Below are positions 40,737 to 50,956 of a DNA stretch of 64,000 nt, in pieces. Every line of letters starts with the position of its first letter. The stretch's first letter is position 1. A program made the translations under genes and the position numbers. This DNA comes from Shewanella litoralis (lineage in GTDB: Bacteria; Pseudomonadota; Gammaproteobacteria; Enterobacterales; Shewanellaceae): assembly GCF_009828585.1 (NCBI RefSeq), contig NZ_WSRZ01000004.1, positions 1-64,000 of the forward strand, given 5' to 3'. The notes under the pieces were generated by a model, which saw only the letters and a list, made by a program, of their open reading frames with translations, did no database searches and was not told the origin of the DNA.

Positions 40737-42512
40737 CTATTCTTCAGTTTTTGCCTTTTCAATGACAGCGATACCTAGCTCAGTCAATTGAACAGGGTTA
40801 GCAAAACCTGGAGCGTTCGTTAACGGACACGCTGCTGTGGTTGTTTTAGGGAATGCCATCACATCACGAATGGATGTAGCACCCGTCATTAGCATAATGA
40901 TACGGTCTAAACCAAATGCTAAACCAGCGTGTGGCGGCGTGCCATAACGTAATGCTTCCAATAAGAAGCCAAATTTCTCTTTCGCTTCTTCTGCCTCAAT
41001 ACCTAAAATACTGAATACCGTACTTTGCATTTCAGCATTGTGAATACGCACAGAACCACCGCCTAATTCACAACCGTTTAGTACCATATCGTATGCATCA
41101 GAAATAGCCGCCGCAGGATCGGCGGCTAATTCTGCTGCGCTAATACCGCGTGGTGCTGTGAATGGGTGGTGAACGGCATGGAAACCACCATTGATTTTCT
41201 CAAACATAGGGAAATCAACCACCCACATTGGGCGCCATTGGCCTTCAAGTAAATCAAAGTCTTCACCCGCTTTTAAGCGCAATGCACCCATGGCTTCGGC
41301 AACCACGTTGGCTTTGTCGGCACCAAATAAAATGATGTCGCCAGTTTGTGCACCGGTGCGGCTAATGATGTTTTTAGCGATGTCTTCAGATAAAAACTTA
41401 AGTACAGGAGACTGAATACCGTCCATACCCGCATCTAAATCGTTAATCTTCATCCATGCTAAACCTTTAGCACCATAAATGCCGGCGTACTTAGTGTAAT
41501 CATCAATTTGCTTACGAGACAATGATGCACCAGTTGGAATACGCAGCGCCGCGACGCGACCTTCTGCATCATTAGCAGGACCATTAAATACCGCAAACTC
41601 TACATCTTTTACTAGGTCAGCAATATCGACTAATTCAAGAGGGTTACGTAAATCTGGCTTATCTGAGCCATAACGCTTCATGGCTTCTGCGTAAGACATA
41701 CGCGGAAACTCACCTAGGTCAACATTGAGTAAGTCTTGAAATAAACCGCGCATCATTTGCTCAGTTTTTTCCATCACTTGTTCTGAAGACATAAAGGAGG
41801 TTTCGATATCGATTTGTGTAAATTCTGGCTGACGGTCAGCGCGTAAATCTTCGTCACGGAAACATTTAACAATTTGATAGTAACGGTCAAAACCTGACAT
41901 CATCAATAATTGTTTAAATAACTGTGGCGATTGTGGTAACGCAAAAAACTGACCTTTGTATGTACGGCTAGGCACTAAATAGTCACGTGCGCCTTCTGGC
42001 GTCGCTTTAGTTAAAATTGGCGTTTCAATGTCTAAAAAGCCATTACCATCTAAGAAACGGCGCACTGCACTGGTCACTTTAGCGCGAAAGATTAAACGCT
42101 CAGCCATTTCTGGACGACGTAAATCTAAGTAGCGATATTTAAGACGTTGCTCTTCGCTGTTGTTTTGGTAATTGTCCATGCTCAACGGTAAAGGTGCTGA
42201 CGCATTGATAATGGTCAATTGCTTACCTAGAATTTCGATTTCGCCGGTTTTCATTTGGGCATTGATTTGGCTATCGGGACGTGCACGAACCAAACCTTTG
42301 ACCTGGACACAAAATTCACTGCGCAGTGTGCTTGCAACGTCGAAGACTTCTTTTAAGTCTGGATCATAAACAACCTGTACCAGTCCTTCTCTGTCGCGTA
42401 AGTCTAAAAACACAACTCCGCCTAAATCACGACTACGGTTAACCCAACCGACTAAAGTAACTTCTTGATCAAGATGAGACTTATTAATGTCTCCACAATA
42501 ATGACTGCGCAT
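40737..42512 (-). CDS. aspS: Aspartyl-tRNA synthetase
   Basis: AspRS charges tRNA-Asp. The 591-residue class IIb enzyme has an N-terminal OB domain ([20 protein letters not shown]), the catalytic core with motif 2 [18 protein letters not shown], the bacterial GAD insertion (about residues 290-410), and motif 3 [12 protein letters not shown]. It is a separate transcription unit with its own terminator. Confidence 0.97.
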   Translation of the reverse strand: MRSHYCGDINKSHLDQEVTLVGWVNRSRDLGGVVFLDLRDREGLVQVVYDPDLKEVFDVASTLRSEFCVQVKGLVRARPDSQINAQMKTGEIEILGKQLTIINASAPLPLSMDNYQNNSEEQRLKYRYLDLRRPEMAERLIFRAKVTSAVRRFLDGNGFLDIETPILTKATPEGARDYLVPSRTYKGQFFALPQSPQLFKQLLMMSGFDRYYQIVKCFRDEDLRADRQPEFTQIDIETSFMSSEQVMEKTEQMMRGLFQDLLNVDLGEFPRMSYAEAMKRYGSDKPDLRNPLELVDIADLVKDVEFAVFNGPANDAEGRVAALRIPTGASLSRKQIDDYTKYAGIYGAKGLAWMKINDLDAGMDGIQSPVLKFLSEDIAKNIISRTGAQTGDIILFGADKANVVAEAMGALRLKAGEDFDLLEGQWRPMWVVDFPMFEKINGGFHAVHHPFTAPRGISAAELAADPAAAISDAYDMVLNGCELGGGSVRIHNAEMQSTVFSILGIEAEEAKEKFGFLLEALRYGTPPHAGLAFGLDRIIMLMTGATSIRDVMAFPKTTTAACPLTNAPGFANPVQLTELGIAVIEKAKTEE

Positions 42513-42689
42513 TGAACTCTATCCTTTATCCACAAAGCGGTATTTTTGGAAATCGAAAACGATAAAAACGGCATTATATACCGTGACTCAAACTTATGCA
42601 TTGCAGTATCAGTCAGTTTATGTGAATTAACCATACCTGCAGTGAATAAACCCGTTTGACTGACTGAAAAATCAACAAAACTTTTCAGC

Positions 42690-45515
42690 CTAATTCATTT
42701 TATATTGATGGCCACCAATTTTTTTAGCTTGATACATTAGTTGATCTGCCATCTTAAGTAACGACAGAGCCGTATCGGCATCGTCGGCATAAAAAGCGAT
42801 ACCGATACTGGCTGAAATATTGACAGTAATACCATCTATCATTGTTGGCTTTTTTAAGCTTAACAGTATGTTATCTGCTATTTGGCGTGCACTGCCTTTA
42901 CTGTCGATGTTATTGAGCAGTAATACAAACTCATCACCACCGAATCGGGCAACCGTATCTGACTCTCGAACACACTTAGATAATAATATCCCTACCCGAT
43001 GTAAAAGTTTATCACCAACATGATGTCCATGAAGGTCGTTAACAGCTTTAAATCCATCTAAATCAATAAATAATAATGCAAAACTTAATTTATCTCGCTG
43101 ATGTGTTAATACCGCTTGCTGGAGTCGGTCATCGAGCAAACTGCGATTAGGCAACCCCGTCACATTGTCATGATTTGCCATAAATTTAAGGTTATCTTCG
43201 GCTTTAATTCTTTTATCAATCTCGATATTTAAACGTCGATTAGACATGAAAATAACCAGAGCAATAAACGATAAGATAAGAAAACCAACAATGAGTATTT
43301 TCAACCAACGCTCATAGCGCAACGTGTCACTGTTTAAGTCAAGAGCAACCCATTTTTGATAAATATTTTGCTGTACGTTTTCATCCATTGTGGCAAGAAC
43401 GCGATCAATCAAGGGCACCAACTCTTTAACACCAGGAAATAAACCAATTCTGCTGTGTTGTTCGGTTAACTCCGCCACCAAAGACAATTTTAAGCTGGGG
43501 TATTGGCCACCTTTTAGAGTTGCCGCTAAGGTGGCAACTTGTTCAACAAACATATCGGCTCGGCCATTAATCACCGCATTAATACCCTCGTTGGTGTCGG
43601 CTACTACGACCAATGTTATACCTGGGTATTGCTGACGCAAATGATCAACTATGTGATAACCATCAACAACAGCTAGCCGTTTGCCCACGACTTGAGAAAT
43701 ATTAAAAATAGGCGGCTGAGTTAATGAGGTCACAATAGCCCAGGGTGATGGCCAATAAGCAGATGAAAAAAGAAGCGAGTTTTCCCTTGACGGTGTTTGA
43801 GCCATACTGGCAACCAAATGGATTTCGCCTTTTTTTAAATCATTCACCATTTGACCAAAATCATCATAAGCCACAGGGATAATGGTGAGATTAAGTTGTT
43901 TAACCAATAAATTCTTAATGTCGGCATTGACCCCCAAAAACTGGCCATTTTTACCTTGAAACTCCATCGGCGCCCAGTTTTTCAGGTAACCCATTTTAAT
44001 GGCTCCAAGGCTGCTAATATATTGTTTCTGTTGAGTCGTTAATTTGATTTTACTGGCCCCCGCAGCAAAGAATCTATCGTCGGGGTTTATCAGCCATTTA
44101 CGTTCAATTTGGATTTGCTCTTCGATTGAGATTAAATTAAAGCCTGCTTTAATTCGATCAGCTAGGCCACTGTCGTCAATGCGCGTGAGCGTATATATGT
44201 CGGTGTTAAATTCGATATTAGTATATTGAGTAAACTCAGCCCATAGCTTATTGGCGAGTAAATAATGGGAGGTCATGGCGGATGAAGACACAAAGCCGAT
44301 AATTTCATCGTTATGTACCGCTTTAACCATTGCATCTAACGAATCGTAAAAACGTAGTTGCGCTTTTGGAAATGCACTTTTGACCTGGGCAATATAAGGT
44401 GCGGTAGGAAACACGCCAATCCGCATGGTGGATTGCTCAATATGATCAATATTTTGTTTACGACTGAAAAAGCGGCTTTTAACCGAAGTAATATGCCACG
44501 CTTGTTTCAGCCCAGAACGCATCTCTTTACTTTCAGGGTAGCCAATATGCACATCTGCAATACCGTTTTTAACATCATCAATTGTGGTATTCATGTCTCC
44601 AGTAATAAAGTCGATATTAATGCCAGTTTTTTTAGACCACAGTGTCCATAAATCCACTAACATACCTGTAGGCATACCATCAATGCCAACGTCAGCATAG
44701 GGCTCTACGCCATTTTGCATGGCGATGACCACTCCAGAGGTTTGCTTATGATACCCAAGCCAGCGTCGTTCAATTTGTTTAATCACGTTAGGTGAAATGA
44801 GTTCAAAACCTTGATTAATTTTATCGATAAGTGCTTGATTGCCTTTACTCACCGCAGGTGACAAGCCCACCTTTTTAATCAGGATACGAGATGAGCTGTA
44901 AAAATTAGCGGCAATATCTTGCTCTAATGCCACATTGCGTTGGTAACCTTCAATCCCTGCAAAAACAAATAAATCACCATTTGCCGTAGCCTGTAATAAT
45001 TGCTCGCGGTTTTTATAACGCTTAAAACTTAATCTTGGTTCAAGTTGCTTGAGCATCACCTCATGTGAAGAGCCATCAACGATACCAATTTGATAAGGAA
45101 TTAAGTCACTTATTTGTTTTTTACTGTTAAGGGATTTGTGCACGTATAGGTAGGTATTTAAGGTTGTAAATGGTTTTGCGAAATCGAAAACGCTTTGGCG
45201 CTCTGCGGTTTCTGCCATGCCAATATGTACATCAGCATGCTTTTGTTCTAGCTGTGTTAACGATGCTTGCCAATTACGGGCAACAAATTGAATTCGGGTA
45301 TTGGTGATCGTTGACCACTCACGCCACATATCAACTAAAATCCCAGCGGCATTACCATGCTCATCTAAATACTCAAAAGGATAAGTGTCTTCGCCCATGA
45401 CAATCACTAATGGCTCAGAAGAATGCGTTGTTGTTTCCGAATCCGCATGCACTGCAATTGCAGGCTGACACAATAGCATGACGATAAATGTCAGCACCCA
45501 AGATATTAATTTCAA
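42690..45515 (-). CDS. Diguanylate cyclase with three periplasmic solute-binding domains
   Basis: The 941-residue protein has a signal peptide (ending PAIAVHA) and three consecutive type 3 periplasmic binding domains at about residues 30-255, 255-475 and 490-740; each opens with a strand such as LVIVMGEDTYPFEY or IKMGYLKNWAPMEF. A membrane helix (ILIVGFLILSFIALVIFMS) leads to a GGDEF domain with an intact RFGGDEFVLLL active site and the inhibitory RESD site five residues before it. It should make c-di-GMP in response to bound amino acids or similar ligands. It is a one-gene unit with a 448-base upstream region. Confidence 0.88.
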   Translation of the reverse strand: MKLISWVLTFIVMLLCQPAIAVHADSETTTHSSEPLVIVMGEDTYPFEYLDEHGNAAGILVDMWREWSTITNTRIQFVARNWQASLTQLEQKHADVHIGMAETAERQSVFDFAKPFTTLNTYLYVHKSLNSKKQISDLIPYQIGIVDGSSHEVMLKQLEPRLSFKRYKNREQLLQATANGDLFVFAGIEGYQRNVALEQDIAANFYSSSRILIKKVGLSPAVSKGNQALIDKINQGFELISPNVIKQIERRWLGYHKQTSGVVIAMQNGVEPYADVGIDGMPTGMLVDLWTLWSKKTGINIDFITGDMNTTIDDVKNGIADVHIGYPESKEMRSGLKQAWHITSVKSRFFSRKQNIDHIEQSTMRIGVFPTAPYIAQVKSAFPKAQLRFYDSLDAMVKAVHNDEIIGFVSSSAMTSHYLLANKLWAEFTQYTNIEFNTDIYTLTRIDDSGLADRIKAGFNLISIEEQIQIERKWLINPDDRFFAAGASKIKLTTQQKQYISSLGAIKMGYLKNWAPMEFQGKNGQFLGVNADIKNLLVKQLNLTIIPVAYDDFGQMVNDLKKGEIHLVASMAQTPSRENSLLFSSAYWPSPWAIVTSLTQPPIFNISQVVGKRLAVVDGYHIVDHLRQQYPGITLVVVADTNEGINAVINGRADMFVEQVATLAATLKGGQYPSLKLSLVAELTEQHSRIGLFPGVKELVPLIDRVLATMDENVQQNIYQKWVALDLNSDTLRYERWLKILIVGFLILSFIALVIFMSNRRLNIEIDKRIKAEDNLKFMANHDNVTGLPNRSLLDDRLQQAVLTHQRDKLSFALLFIDLDGFKAVNDLHGHHVGDKLLHRVGILLSKCVRESDTVARFGGDEFVLLLNNIDSKGSARQIADNILLSLKKPTMIDGITVNISASIGIAFYADDADTALSLLKMADQLMYQAKKIGGHQYKMN

Positions 45516-45963
45516 GTTTTTTCCCTAATACTTTCTGTGTTGATCACTCAACAAGCTTGCTGGTTATGCGGTGAAGTCGCCCGTCTGCTCACTCAGATAT
45601 GCCCATTTATTTTTTTTCTGAATACTGTCACGACAATCCAATTGTTATGTTTATGTGACGTAACTAAATAATATCATTATTTAATCGATGTTCGCGCTAG
45701 TTATCTCGACTAAATATGTTTTTGCTGTTTTTAACATCTCGCGCGAATGCTTAATAAGCGATTTAAAATCACACTGTAATCACTTAAGGCAAGAAAAGAG
45801 TGTTTGCTGTTCATATTAACAGCAATAAATATCAGCCTAAACCAAAAGTATTAACACAATGATGAACTATTTGAAAAAAAACTCACAAAATACCAGTAGG
45901 ATGCTTGCTGCCATTCACCATGATTAGCTAAAATACAGGCTGAATTTTTTCACATAACAGCTC
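45516..45963. other. Intergenic region between divergent GGDEF gene and cmoA
   Basis: There is no gene in these 448 AT-rich bases. A dyad TTGCTGTT-N6-AACAGCAA at 45804-45825 is a candidate operator, and a possible cmoA promoter is listed separately. Confidence 0.5.
45905..45934 (+). promoter_or_regulatory. Possible sigma-70 promoter of cmoA
   Basis: TTGCTG at 45905-45910 and TAAAAT at 45929-45934 are 18 bases apart and end 29 bases before the cmoA start. The match is moderate. Confidence 0.4.
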
Positions 45964-46695
45964 ATGAACTCTCAACAAGATACGATTTACGCTCACGCCG
46001 CGGATCAAATCGCAGATTTTCAATTTGATCAGCGAGTTGCAGGTGTATTTAATGACATGATCCGTCGTTCTGTCCCTGGCTACGCTCAAATCATCAATAC
46101 GATTGGTGATTTCGCTGATCGCTTTGTGGTCCCAAAAAGTAATGTCTATGACCTAGGAAGTTCGTTAGGTTCTGCAACATTGAGCATTCGTCGTCAAATT
46201 GAAGGCCGTGCGTGTCAAATTTTTGCTATTGATAATAGCCAGTCAATGATTGAGCGCTGTAAAGAAAATCTAGCGGCTTATGTCAGCGACACCCAAGTTA
46301 ATTTATTATGTGCCGATATCAGAGACATCGAGATTCAACATGCATCAATGGTGGTTCTTAATTTTACGCTACAGTTTTTACCCATTAGCGATCGAGACGC
46401 ACTAATTAAGCGTATTTATGATGGCATGTTGCCAGGTGGGATATTAGTCATATCTGAAAAATTGTATTTTGAAGACAATCAAATTCAACACTTATTAGAC
46501 AGCCAGCATTTAAACTTTAAACGCGCTAACGGCTACAGCGAACTTGAAATTAGTCAAAAACGCAGCGCCCTTGAAAATGTGATGCGCCCAGACAGTTTAA
46601 CGGTCCATCAACAGCGATTAACAGCAAACGGTTTCTCGCATTTTTCAGTGTGGTTCCAATGCTTCAATTTTGCATCAATGGTAGCGATTAAATGA
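45964..46695 (+). CDS. cmoA: Carboxy-S-adenosyl-L-methionine synthase
   Basis: CmoA converts SAM and prephenate to carboxy-SAM, the donor for the wobble base cmo5U in tRNA. The 243-residue Rossmann protein has motif [18 protein letters not shown] and family segments [12 protein letters not shown] and LNFTLQFLP. It overlaps cmoB by four bases (ATGA), the usual cmoAB arrangement. Confidence 0.96.
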   Translation: MNSQQDTIYAHAADQIADFQFDQRVAGVFNDMIRRSVPGYAQIINTIGDFADRFVVPKSNVYDLGSSLGSATLSIRRQIEGRACQIFAIDNSQSMIERCKENLAAYVSDTQVNLLCADIRDIEIQHASMVVLNFTLQFLPISDRDALIKRIYDGMLPGGILVISEKLYFEDNQIQHLLDSQHLNFKRANGYSELEISQKRSALENVMRPDSLTVHQQRLTANGFSHFSVWFQCFNFASMVAIK

Positions 46696-47684
46696 TTAGT
46701 TTTAGCTCTTTTTACAAAGACATCGCCGATTCTAACCTGCAACATTGGTTAGAAAATTTGCCGTCAATATTAGGCCAATGGCAACGTGACCATAAGCATG
46801 GCAATTTACCTAAGTGGGAAAAAGTGCTTAATAAGCTCAATTATCCACAACCTGATCATGTTGAACTCACGAGCAGCGTAACAATTGGCACTGGTGAGCA
46901 ACTCAGTCCAGGTCAAACAGAGAAACTCAGCAATTTACTGGCGGTTTTTCAACCATGGCGTAAAGGTCCGTTTACCGTCCATGGTATTGAAATTGATACA
47001 GAATGGCGCAGCGACTGGAAATGGGATAGAGTAAAAGAACATATATCACCACTGAAGAACCGCACCGTATTAGATGTGGGATGTGGTAGTGGTTACCACA
47101 TGTGGCGTATGTTAGGCGCAGGTGCTGCAAGGGTGGTCGGTATTGACCCGTCCCCCTTATTTCTGTGCCAGTTTGAAGCCATTAAACGCTTGGCCGGTAA
47201 TCAACACCCTGTCCACTTATTACCATTAGGTATAGAAGAGTTACCGCCATTAGATGCATTTGATACGGTATTTTCAATGGGTGTGTTGTACCACCGTCGC
47301 TCGCCAATAGATCATTTATTACAACTGCGTGATCAATTGAGAATGGGCGGTGAATTAGTGCTAGAAACACTGGTTATTGATGGCGATGAAAACGCAGTGC
47401 TTGTGCCGTTAGACCGATATGGAAAAATGAATAATGTGTGGTTTATTCCCTCTGTTGCGGCCTTAATGTTATGGTTAAAGAAATGTGAGTTTACTGATAT
47501 CCGTTGTGTGGATATTGATGTGACCTCACTAGATGAACAACGCAGCACCCAGTGGATGAAAAATGAATCACTCGTCGATTATCTCGACCCCAATGATGCC
47601 AGTTTAACCATCGAAGGTTATCCTGCCCCCAAACGGGCCATCATTATTGCGACTAAGAACCAACCGAATCACGATTTAGTTTAA
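46692..47684 (+). CDS. cmoB: tRNA U34 carboxymethyltransferase
   Basis: CmoB moves the carboxymethyl group from carboxy-SAM to 5-hydroxyuridine 34 of tRNA. The 330-residue protein has motif [17 protein letters not shown], followed by [14 protein letters not shown] and [12 protein letters not shown], all typical. Translation is probably coupled to cmoA. The retropepsin-type gene starts only 26 bases later, so cmoAB might read into that cluster. Confidence 0.96.
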   Translation: MISFSSFYKDIADSNLQHWLENLPSILGQWQRDHKHGNLPKWEKVLNKLNYPQPDHVELTSSVTIGTGEQLSPGQTEKLSNLLAVFQPWRKGPFTVHGIEIDTEWRSDWKWDRVKEHISPLKNRTVLDVGCGSGYHMWRMLGAGAARVVGIDPSPLFLCQFEAIKRLAGNQHPVHLLPLGIEELPPLDAFDTVFSMGVLYHRRSPIDHLLQLRDQLRMGGELVLETLVIDGDENAVLVPLDRYGKMNNVWFIPSVAALMLWLKKCEFTDIRCVDIDVTSLDEQRSTQWMKNESLVDYLDPNDASLTIEGYPAPKRAIIIATKNQPNHDLV

Positions 47685-47709
47685 CGATTACTATTCAACA
47701 GGAATTGAC

Positions 47710-48483
47710 ATGTTAAAGCAGGTACTTGTTCTATCCGTTGCTGCGGCCTTAATATCAGGTTGTACAGCGACTCAAAAACCAATGACACCACCACTGACTA
47801 ATGCTGAGTTGAATAGCAGTTTAGTGAATTCACAAACTGTCGTAATTGATGCCATTAATGCTCAATGTTCTCAACAAAGCGTTGAGATTAGTGCGTTGTC
47901 TGCTGAAATGAGAAAATTAAAAACGCAAGTCAGCACCGCAATGGCTGAACGACCAAAAACCATCGTTATGCCACCCCCTCCGGTAGCCAGACCCATTGCC
48001 ATACCAGACCAATGTTCTGAAGCCACTATTGGTGAAAAGTTTTTATTAGGTGAAGTCGAAAGCGTCTATGTTGACGAAGTCAAAGCCAAGTTTGCTACCC
48101 GTATTGACACAGGAGCAGAGTCATCTTCGTTAGATGCACGAAATATCGTATTATTCGAGCGCGACGGCGTACAATGGGCTCGTTATGATGTGATGACCAA
48201 TGGTATTGACCAACCGCCTAATACCTTCGAATCAAAAGTAGAAAAATTTGTTCGTATTAAACAAGACGTTGATTCAGAAGATGATCGTCGCCCAGTCATC
48301 CACGCGCATTTAAAAATAGGTAAATATTCAGCAGAAACAGATTTAAACCTTGTTGATCGAAGCCACCTAGACTATCCATTATTACTAGGTCGCAAGTTTA
48401 TGAAAGATATTGCTGTCGTTGATGTAGGCCAAATCTATATCCACGGTAAAGCAAAAGACCAAATCACCACGTTAAATAAATAG
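47710..48483 (+). CDS. Retropepsin-like lipoprotein (RimK-associated Asp protease family)
   Basis: The 257-residue protein starts with a lipoprotein signal (LISGC, Cys18), then a short helical and Pro-rich linker (MPPPPVARPIAIP), then a single-lobe aspartic-protease domain from about residue 105. The catalytic signature is RIDTGAESSSLDA with Asp133, followed by PLLLGRKFMKDIAVVDV, where the LLGR segment plays the part of the retropepsin flap-side hydrophobic-Gly motif. The family has been labelled an ATP-dependent zinc protease in databases, but the motif is that of retroviral-type aspartic peptidases, active as homodimers. It begins the five-gene envelope cluster; the next gene follows after eight bases. 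Confidence 0.85.
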   Translation: MLKQVLVLSVAAALISGCTATQKPMTPPLTNAELNSSLVNSQTVVIDAINAQCSQQSVEISALSAEMRKLKTQVSTAMAERPKTIVMPPPPVARPIAIPDQCSEATIGEKFLLGEVESVYVDEVKAKFATRIDTGAESSSLDARNIVLFERDGVQWARYDVMTNGIDQPPNTFESKVEKFVRIKQDVDSEDDRRPVIHAHLKIGKYSAETDLNLVDRSHLDYPLLLGRKFMKDIAVVDVGQIYIHGKAKDQITTLNK

Positions 48484-48491
48484 GATCAGTA

Positions 48492-50000
48492 ATGCATTCT
48501 CGTAAACCGTTTTACATCTTTGTTGCACTGCTATTTATCATTGGCATTAGCACAAGTATTTATCGTGGAATTGAGCACAATGTGCCTTTCTTGCCTGGTG
48601 AACAGGTTCAAAGTTGGGCTGTAGACGCCAAAGTCAGCTTTGTGGGTAGCAATCAACCGGCCGAAGTGAACTTTTCGTTACCTAACGATCCTGCGTTTGA
48701 CGTGCTTGTTGAAAACGCCACATCTCCAGGTTACGGCTTAACCATTTCTAACGATGTGGCTAATCGTCGTGCTGTATGGTCAATTCGTGAAGCTTCAGGG
48801 CCACAAGCTTTATATTACCGAGTGACTTTAGTCCCTACCGGTAAATTAAACATTGAAGCAACTGAGGAACCTGTTGCGCCTGATGCATATTTATGGCCAG
48901 CAACTGAGAAATCAGCCGCAGAACAGATCACCGAAGAAGTATGGGGCCGCAGTGCAACTAACTTATCTTTTGCCCAACAACTGATGACGTTAATCAATGA
49001 CACACAGCAAAGCCAAAACATGGCATTGCTTTTGTCGGCAAACACGTCTACTGATTTGTTTTTACACATGCTGCATTCTAAAGGTGTGCCTGCGCGCATT
49101 GTTAACGGCTTACAACTAGAAGATCAACGTCGTCGTCAGCAATTAACCTCTTATGTACAAGTGTACAACAAAGGCGAATGGGTGTTATTTGACGTTCCTA
49201 ATAACAAACAAGGCCGTGATAACACTCTAGTGATATGGGAATACTCAGGTCATTCAGTATTGGATGTAATGGGTGGTATTAACTCGCAAGTTAATTTCTC
49301 TATGCTACAAGACACACGTTCAGCATTAGCGACCTCAATCGACATGATGATGAATGATAACGCGTGGGATTTCTCGCTATATCAATTACCACTTGAAGAG
49401 CAAAGTTTATTTAAAGGCATTTTGTTAATCCCAATCGGGGTGCTAGTGGTGGTGTTTTTGCGCGTCATCGTCGGCATTAAAACATCGGGAACGTTTATGC
49501 CCGTTCTTATTGCCCTAGCCTTTATTCAAACAACGTTACTGACTGGCTTGATTGGTTTCTTACTGATTGTGGCATTTGGATTAATGATCCGCTCCTATCT
49601 GTCCACCCTCAATTTACTGCTCATATCCCGAATATCCGCGGTTATTATTGTGGTGATATTTATTATTGGTTTATTTACGCTAATTTCATTCAAGTTGGGT
49701 TTAAGTGAAGGATTAACCATTACCTTCTTCCCGATGATCATTTTGGCATGGACTATCGAACGTATGTCCATCCTGTGGGAAGAAGAAGGTCCTAAAAAGG
49801 TATTCGTTTCTGGTGGCGGCAGTTTATTTGTTGCAACCCTAGCCTACCTAGCAATGGACAATCAATTAGTACAACATTGGGTATTTAACTTCTTAGGTAT
49901 TCACCTAGTGATTTTGGCGCTTGTATTAGTCATGGGCCAATACACAGGTTACCGCTTAACAGAGTTAAAGCGCTTTAAACCATTGGTTGGAGAGAAATAA
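48492..50000 (+). CDS. Inactive transglutaminase fused to a seven-helix membrane domain
   Basis: The 502-residue protein has one N-terminal anchor helix (FYIFVALLFIIGISTSIY), a periplasmic region with a transglutaminase-like fold (HSKGVPARIVNGL, then YVQVYNKGEWVLFDVPN), and seven C-terminal helices from about residue 307 (ILLIPIGVLVVVFLRVIVG onward). The catalytic Cys and the His-Ala-Trp triad segment are not present (the His position reads LTSYVQVY), so it should bind rather than cross-link peptides. This architecture is known from comparative genomics to travel with retropepsin-like and ATP-grasp partners, which flank it here. Its stop codon shares one base with the next start (TAATG). Confidence 0.88.
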   Translation: MHSRKPFYIFVALLFIIGISTSIYRGIEHNVPFLPGEQVQSWAVDAKVSFVGSNQPAEVNFSLPNDPAFDVLVENATSPGYGLTISNDVANRRAVWSIREASGPQALYYRVTLVPTGKLNIEATEEPVAPDAYLWPATEKSAAEQITEEVWGRSATNLSFAQQLMTLINDTQQSQNMALLLSANTSTDLFLHMLHSKGVPARIVNGLQLEDQRRRQQLTSYVQVYNKGEWVLFDVPNNKQGRDNTLVIWEYSGHSVLDVMGGINSQVNFSMLQDTRSALATSIDMMMNDNAWDFSLYQLPLEEQSLFKGILLIPIGVLVVVFLRVIVGIKTSGTFMPVLIALAFIQTTLLTGLIGFLLIVAFGLMIRSYLSTLNLLLISRISAVIIVVIFIIGLFTLISFKLGLSEGLTITFFPMIILAWTIERMSILWEEEGPKKVFVSGGGSLFVATLAYLAMDNQLVQHWVFNFLGIHLVILALVLVMGQYTGYRLTELKRFKPLVGEK

Positions 50001-50956
50001 TGAAGTACGCCTGGCCTTGGGAATTGAGCCGTAGCGGTGTACTGAATATGAACAGGCGCAATATTAGCTATATTGGTCGGTATAATCAGCGTAAATTTTA
50101 CAAACGCGTTGATGATAAACTGATCACCAAGCAGCTTGCGCTTGCCAATAACATTGCGGTTCCTGACCTGATTGGTGTTGTCCATGAACAACACAAAATT
50201 CAAGAAATTCCAGCCATGGTCAGTGACCGTACTGGTTTTGTTATCAAGCCAGCTAAAGGTTCTGGCGGTAAAGGTATTTTGGTGATCACCAAAGTGAACA
50301 ATGGCTGTTATTACAAGCCTAATGGCCACGAAGTGACTCACAGTGAAATTTACCGACATGTGTCTAACATTCTCAGTGGATTGTTTTCTCTGGGTGGTAA
50401 GCCTGATGTGGCGATTGTTGAAGGCTTAATTGAATTCGACCCGGTATTTGAGGGCTTCAGTTATGAAGGCGTTCCCGACATTCGCTTAATCGTATTTAAA
50501 GGTTTCCCTGTGATGGGTATGTTACGTTTATCAACTGCAGCATCAGATGGTAAAGCGAACTTACACCAAGGCGCTGTGGGCGTTGGATTAGATATTGCTA
50601 CGGGCAAAAGCTTGCATGCTGTGCAGTTTGACCTCCCTGTTGATAAGCATCCGGATACCCACTTCCCGCTGTCGAACATGACTGTTCCACATTGGGAAAC
50701 CTTGCTTCATACTGCATCAAGTGCTTATGAAATGTGTGAGCTCGGATACCTTGGTACCGACATGGTGTTAGACAAAAACAAAGGACCCTTACTACTTGAA
50801 TTAAATGCCCGTCCAGGGTTAACCATTCAAATTGCTAACGGTAGAGGCATTTTACCTCGACTTAAACACGTAGAAGCCATGAAAGGCCCTGCGATGTCAG
50901 TTGAAGAACGCGTGGCTTATGCTAAAAAGCATTTCTCTAGTAATCCTAAGTTTTAG
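50000..50956 (+). CDS. Alpha-L-glutamate ligase-like ATP-grasp protein (RimK family)
   Basis: The 318-residue cytoplasmic protein is an ATP-grasp ligase. The P-loop-like segment is FVIKPAKGSGGKGILVI, and the C-terminal metal-binding segment is LLELNARPGLTIQIAN. RimK-type enzymes add glutamate or other amino acids to a peptide or protein carboxylate. The conserved pairing with the 7-helix inactive transglutaminase and the retropepsin suggests synthesis and trimming of a peptide at the inner membrane, but the substrate is not known. It overlaps the preceding gene by one base and the following gene by about 38 bases. Confidence 0.9.
   Translation: MKYAWPWELSRSGVLNMNRRNISYIGRYNQRKFYKRVDDKLITKQLALANNIAVPDLIGVVHEQHKIQEIPAMVSDRTGFVIKPAKGSGGKGILVITKVNNGCYYKPNGHEVTHSEIYRHVSNILSGLFSLGGKPDVAIVEGLIEFDPVFEGFSYEGVPDIRLIVFKGFPVMGMLRLSTAASDGKANLHQGAVGVGLDIATGKSLHAVQFDLPVDKHPDTHFPLSNMTVPHWETLLHTASSAYEMCELGYLGTDMVLDKNKGPLLLELNARPGLTIQIANGRGILPRLKHVEAMKGPAMSVEERVAYAKKHFSSNPKF

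Noticed and set aside
40737-42512. asnS and aspS as one duplicated family locus
   Set aside because: Both are standard, distinct class IIb synthetases 20 kb apart; no special link is implied.
47710-48483. A metal-dependent ATP-requiring protease, as the database label suggests
   Set aside because: The visible DTG motif is that of retropepsin aspartic peptidases; no zinc or ATP site is seen.
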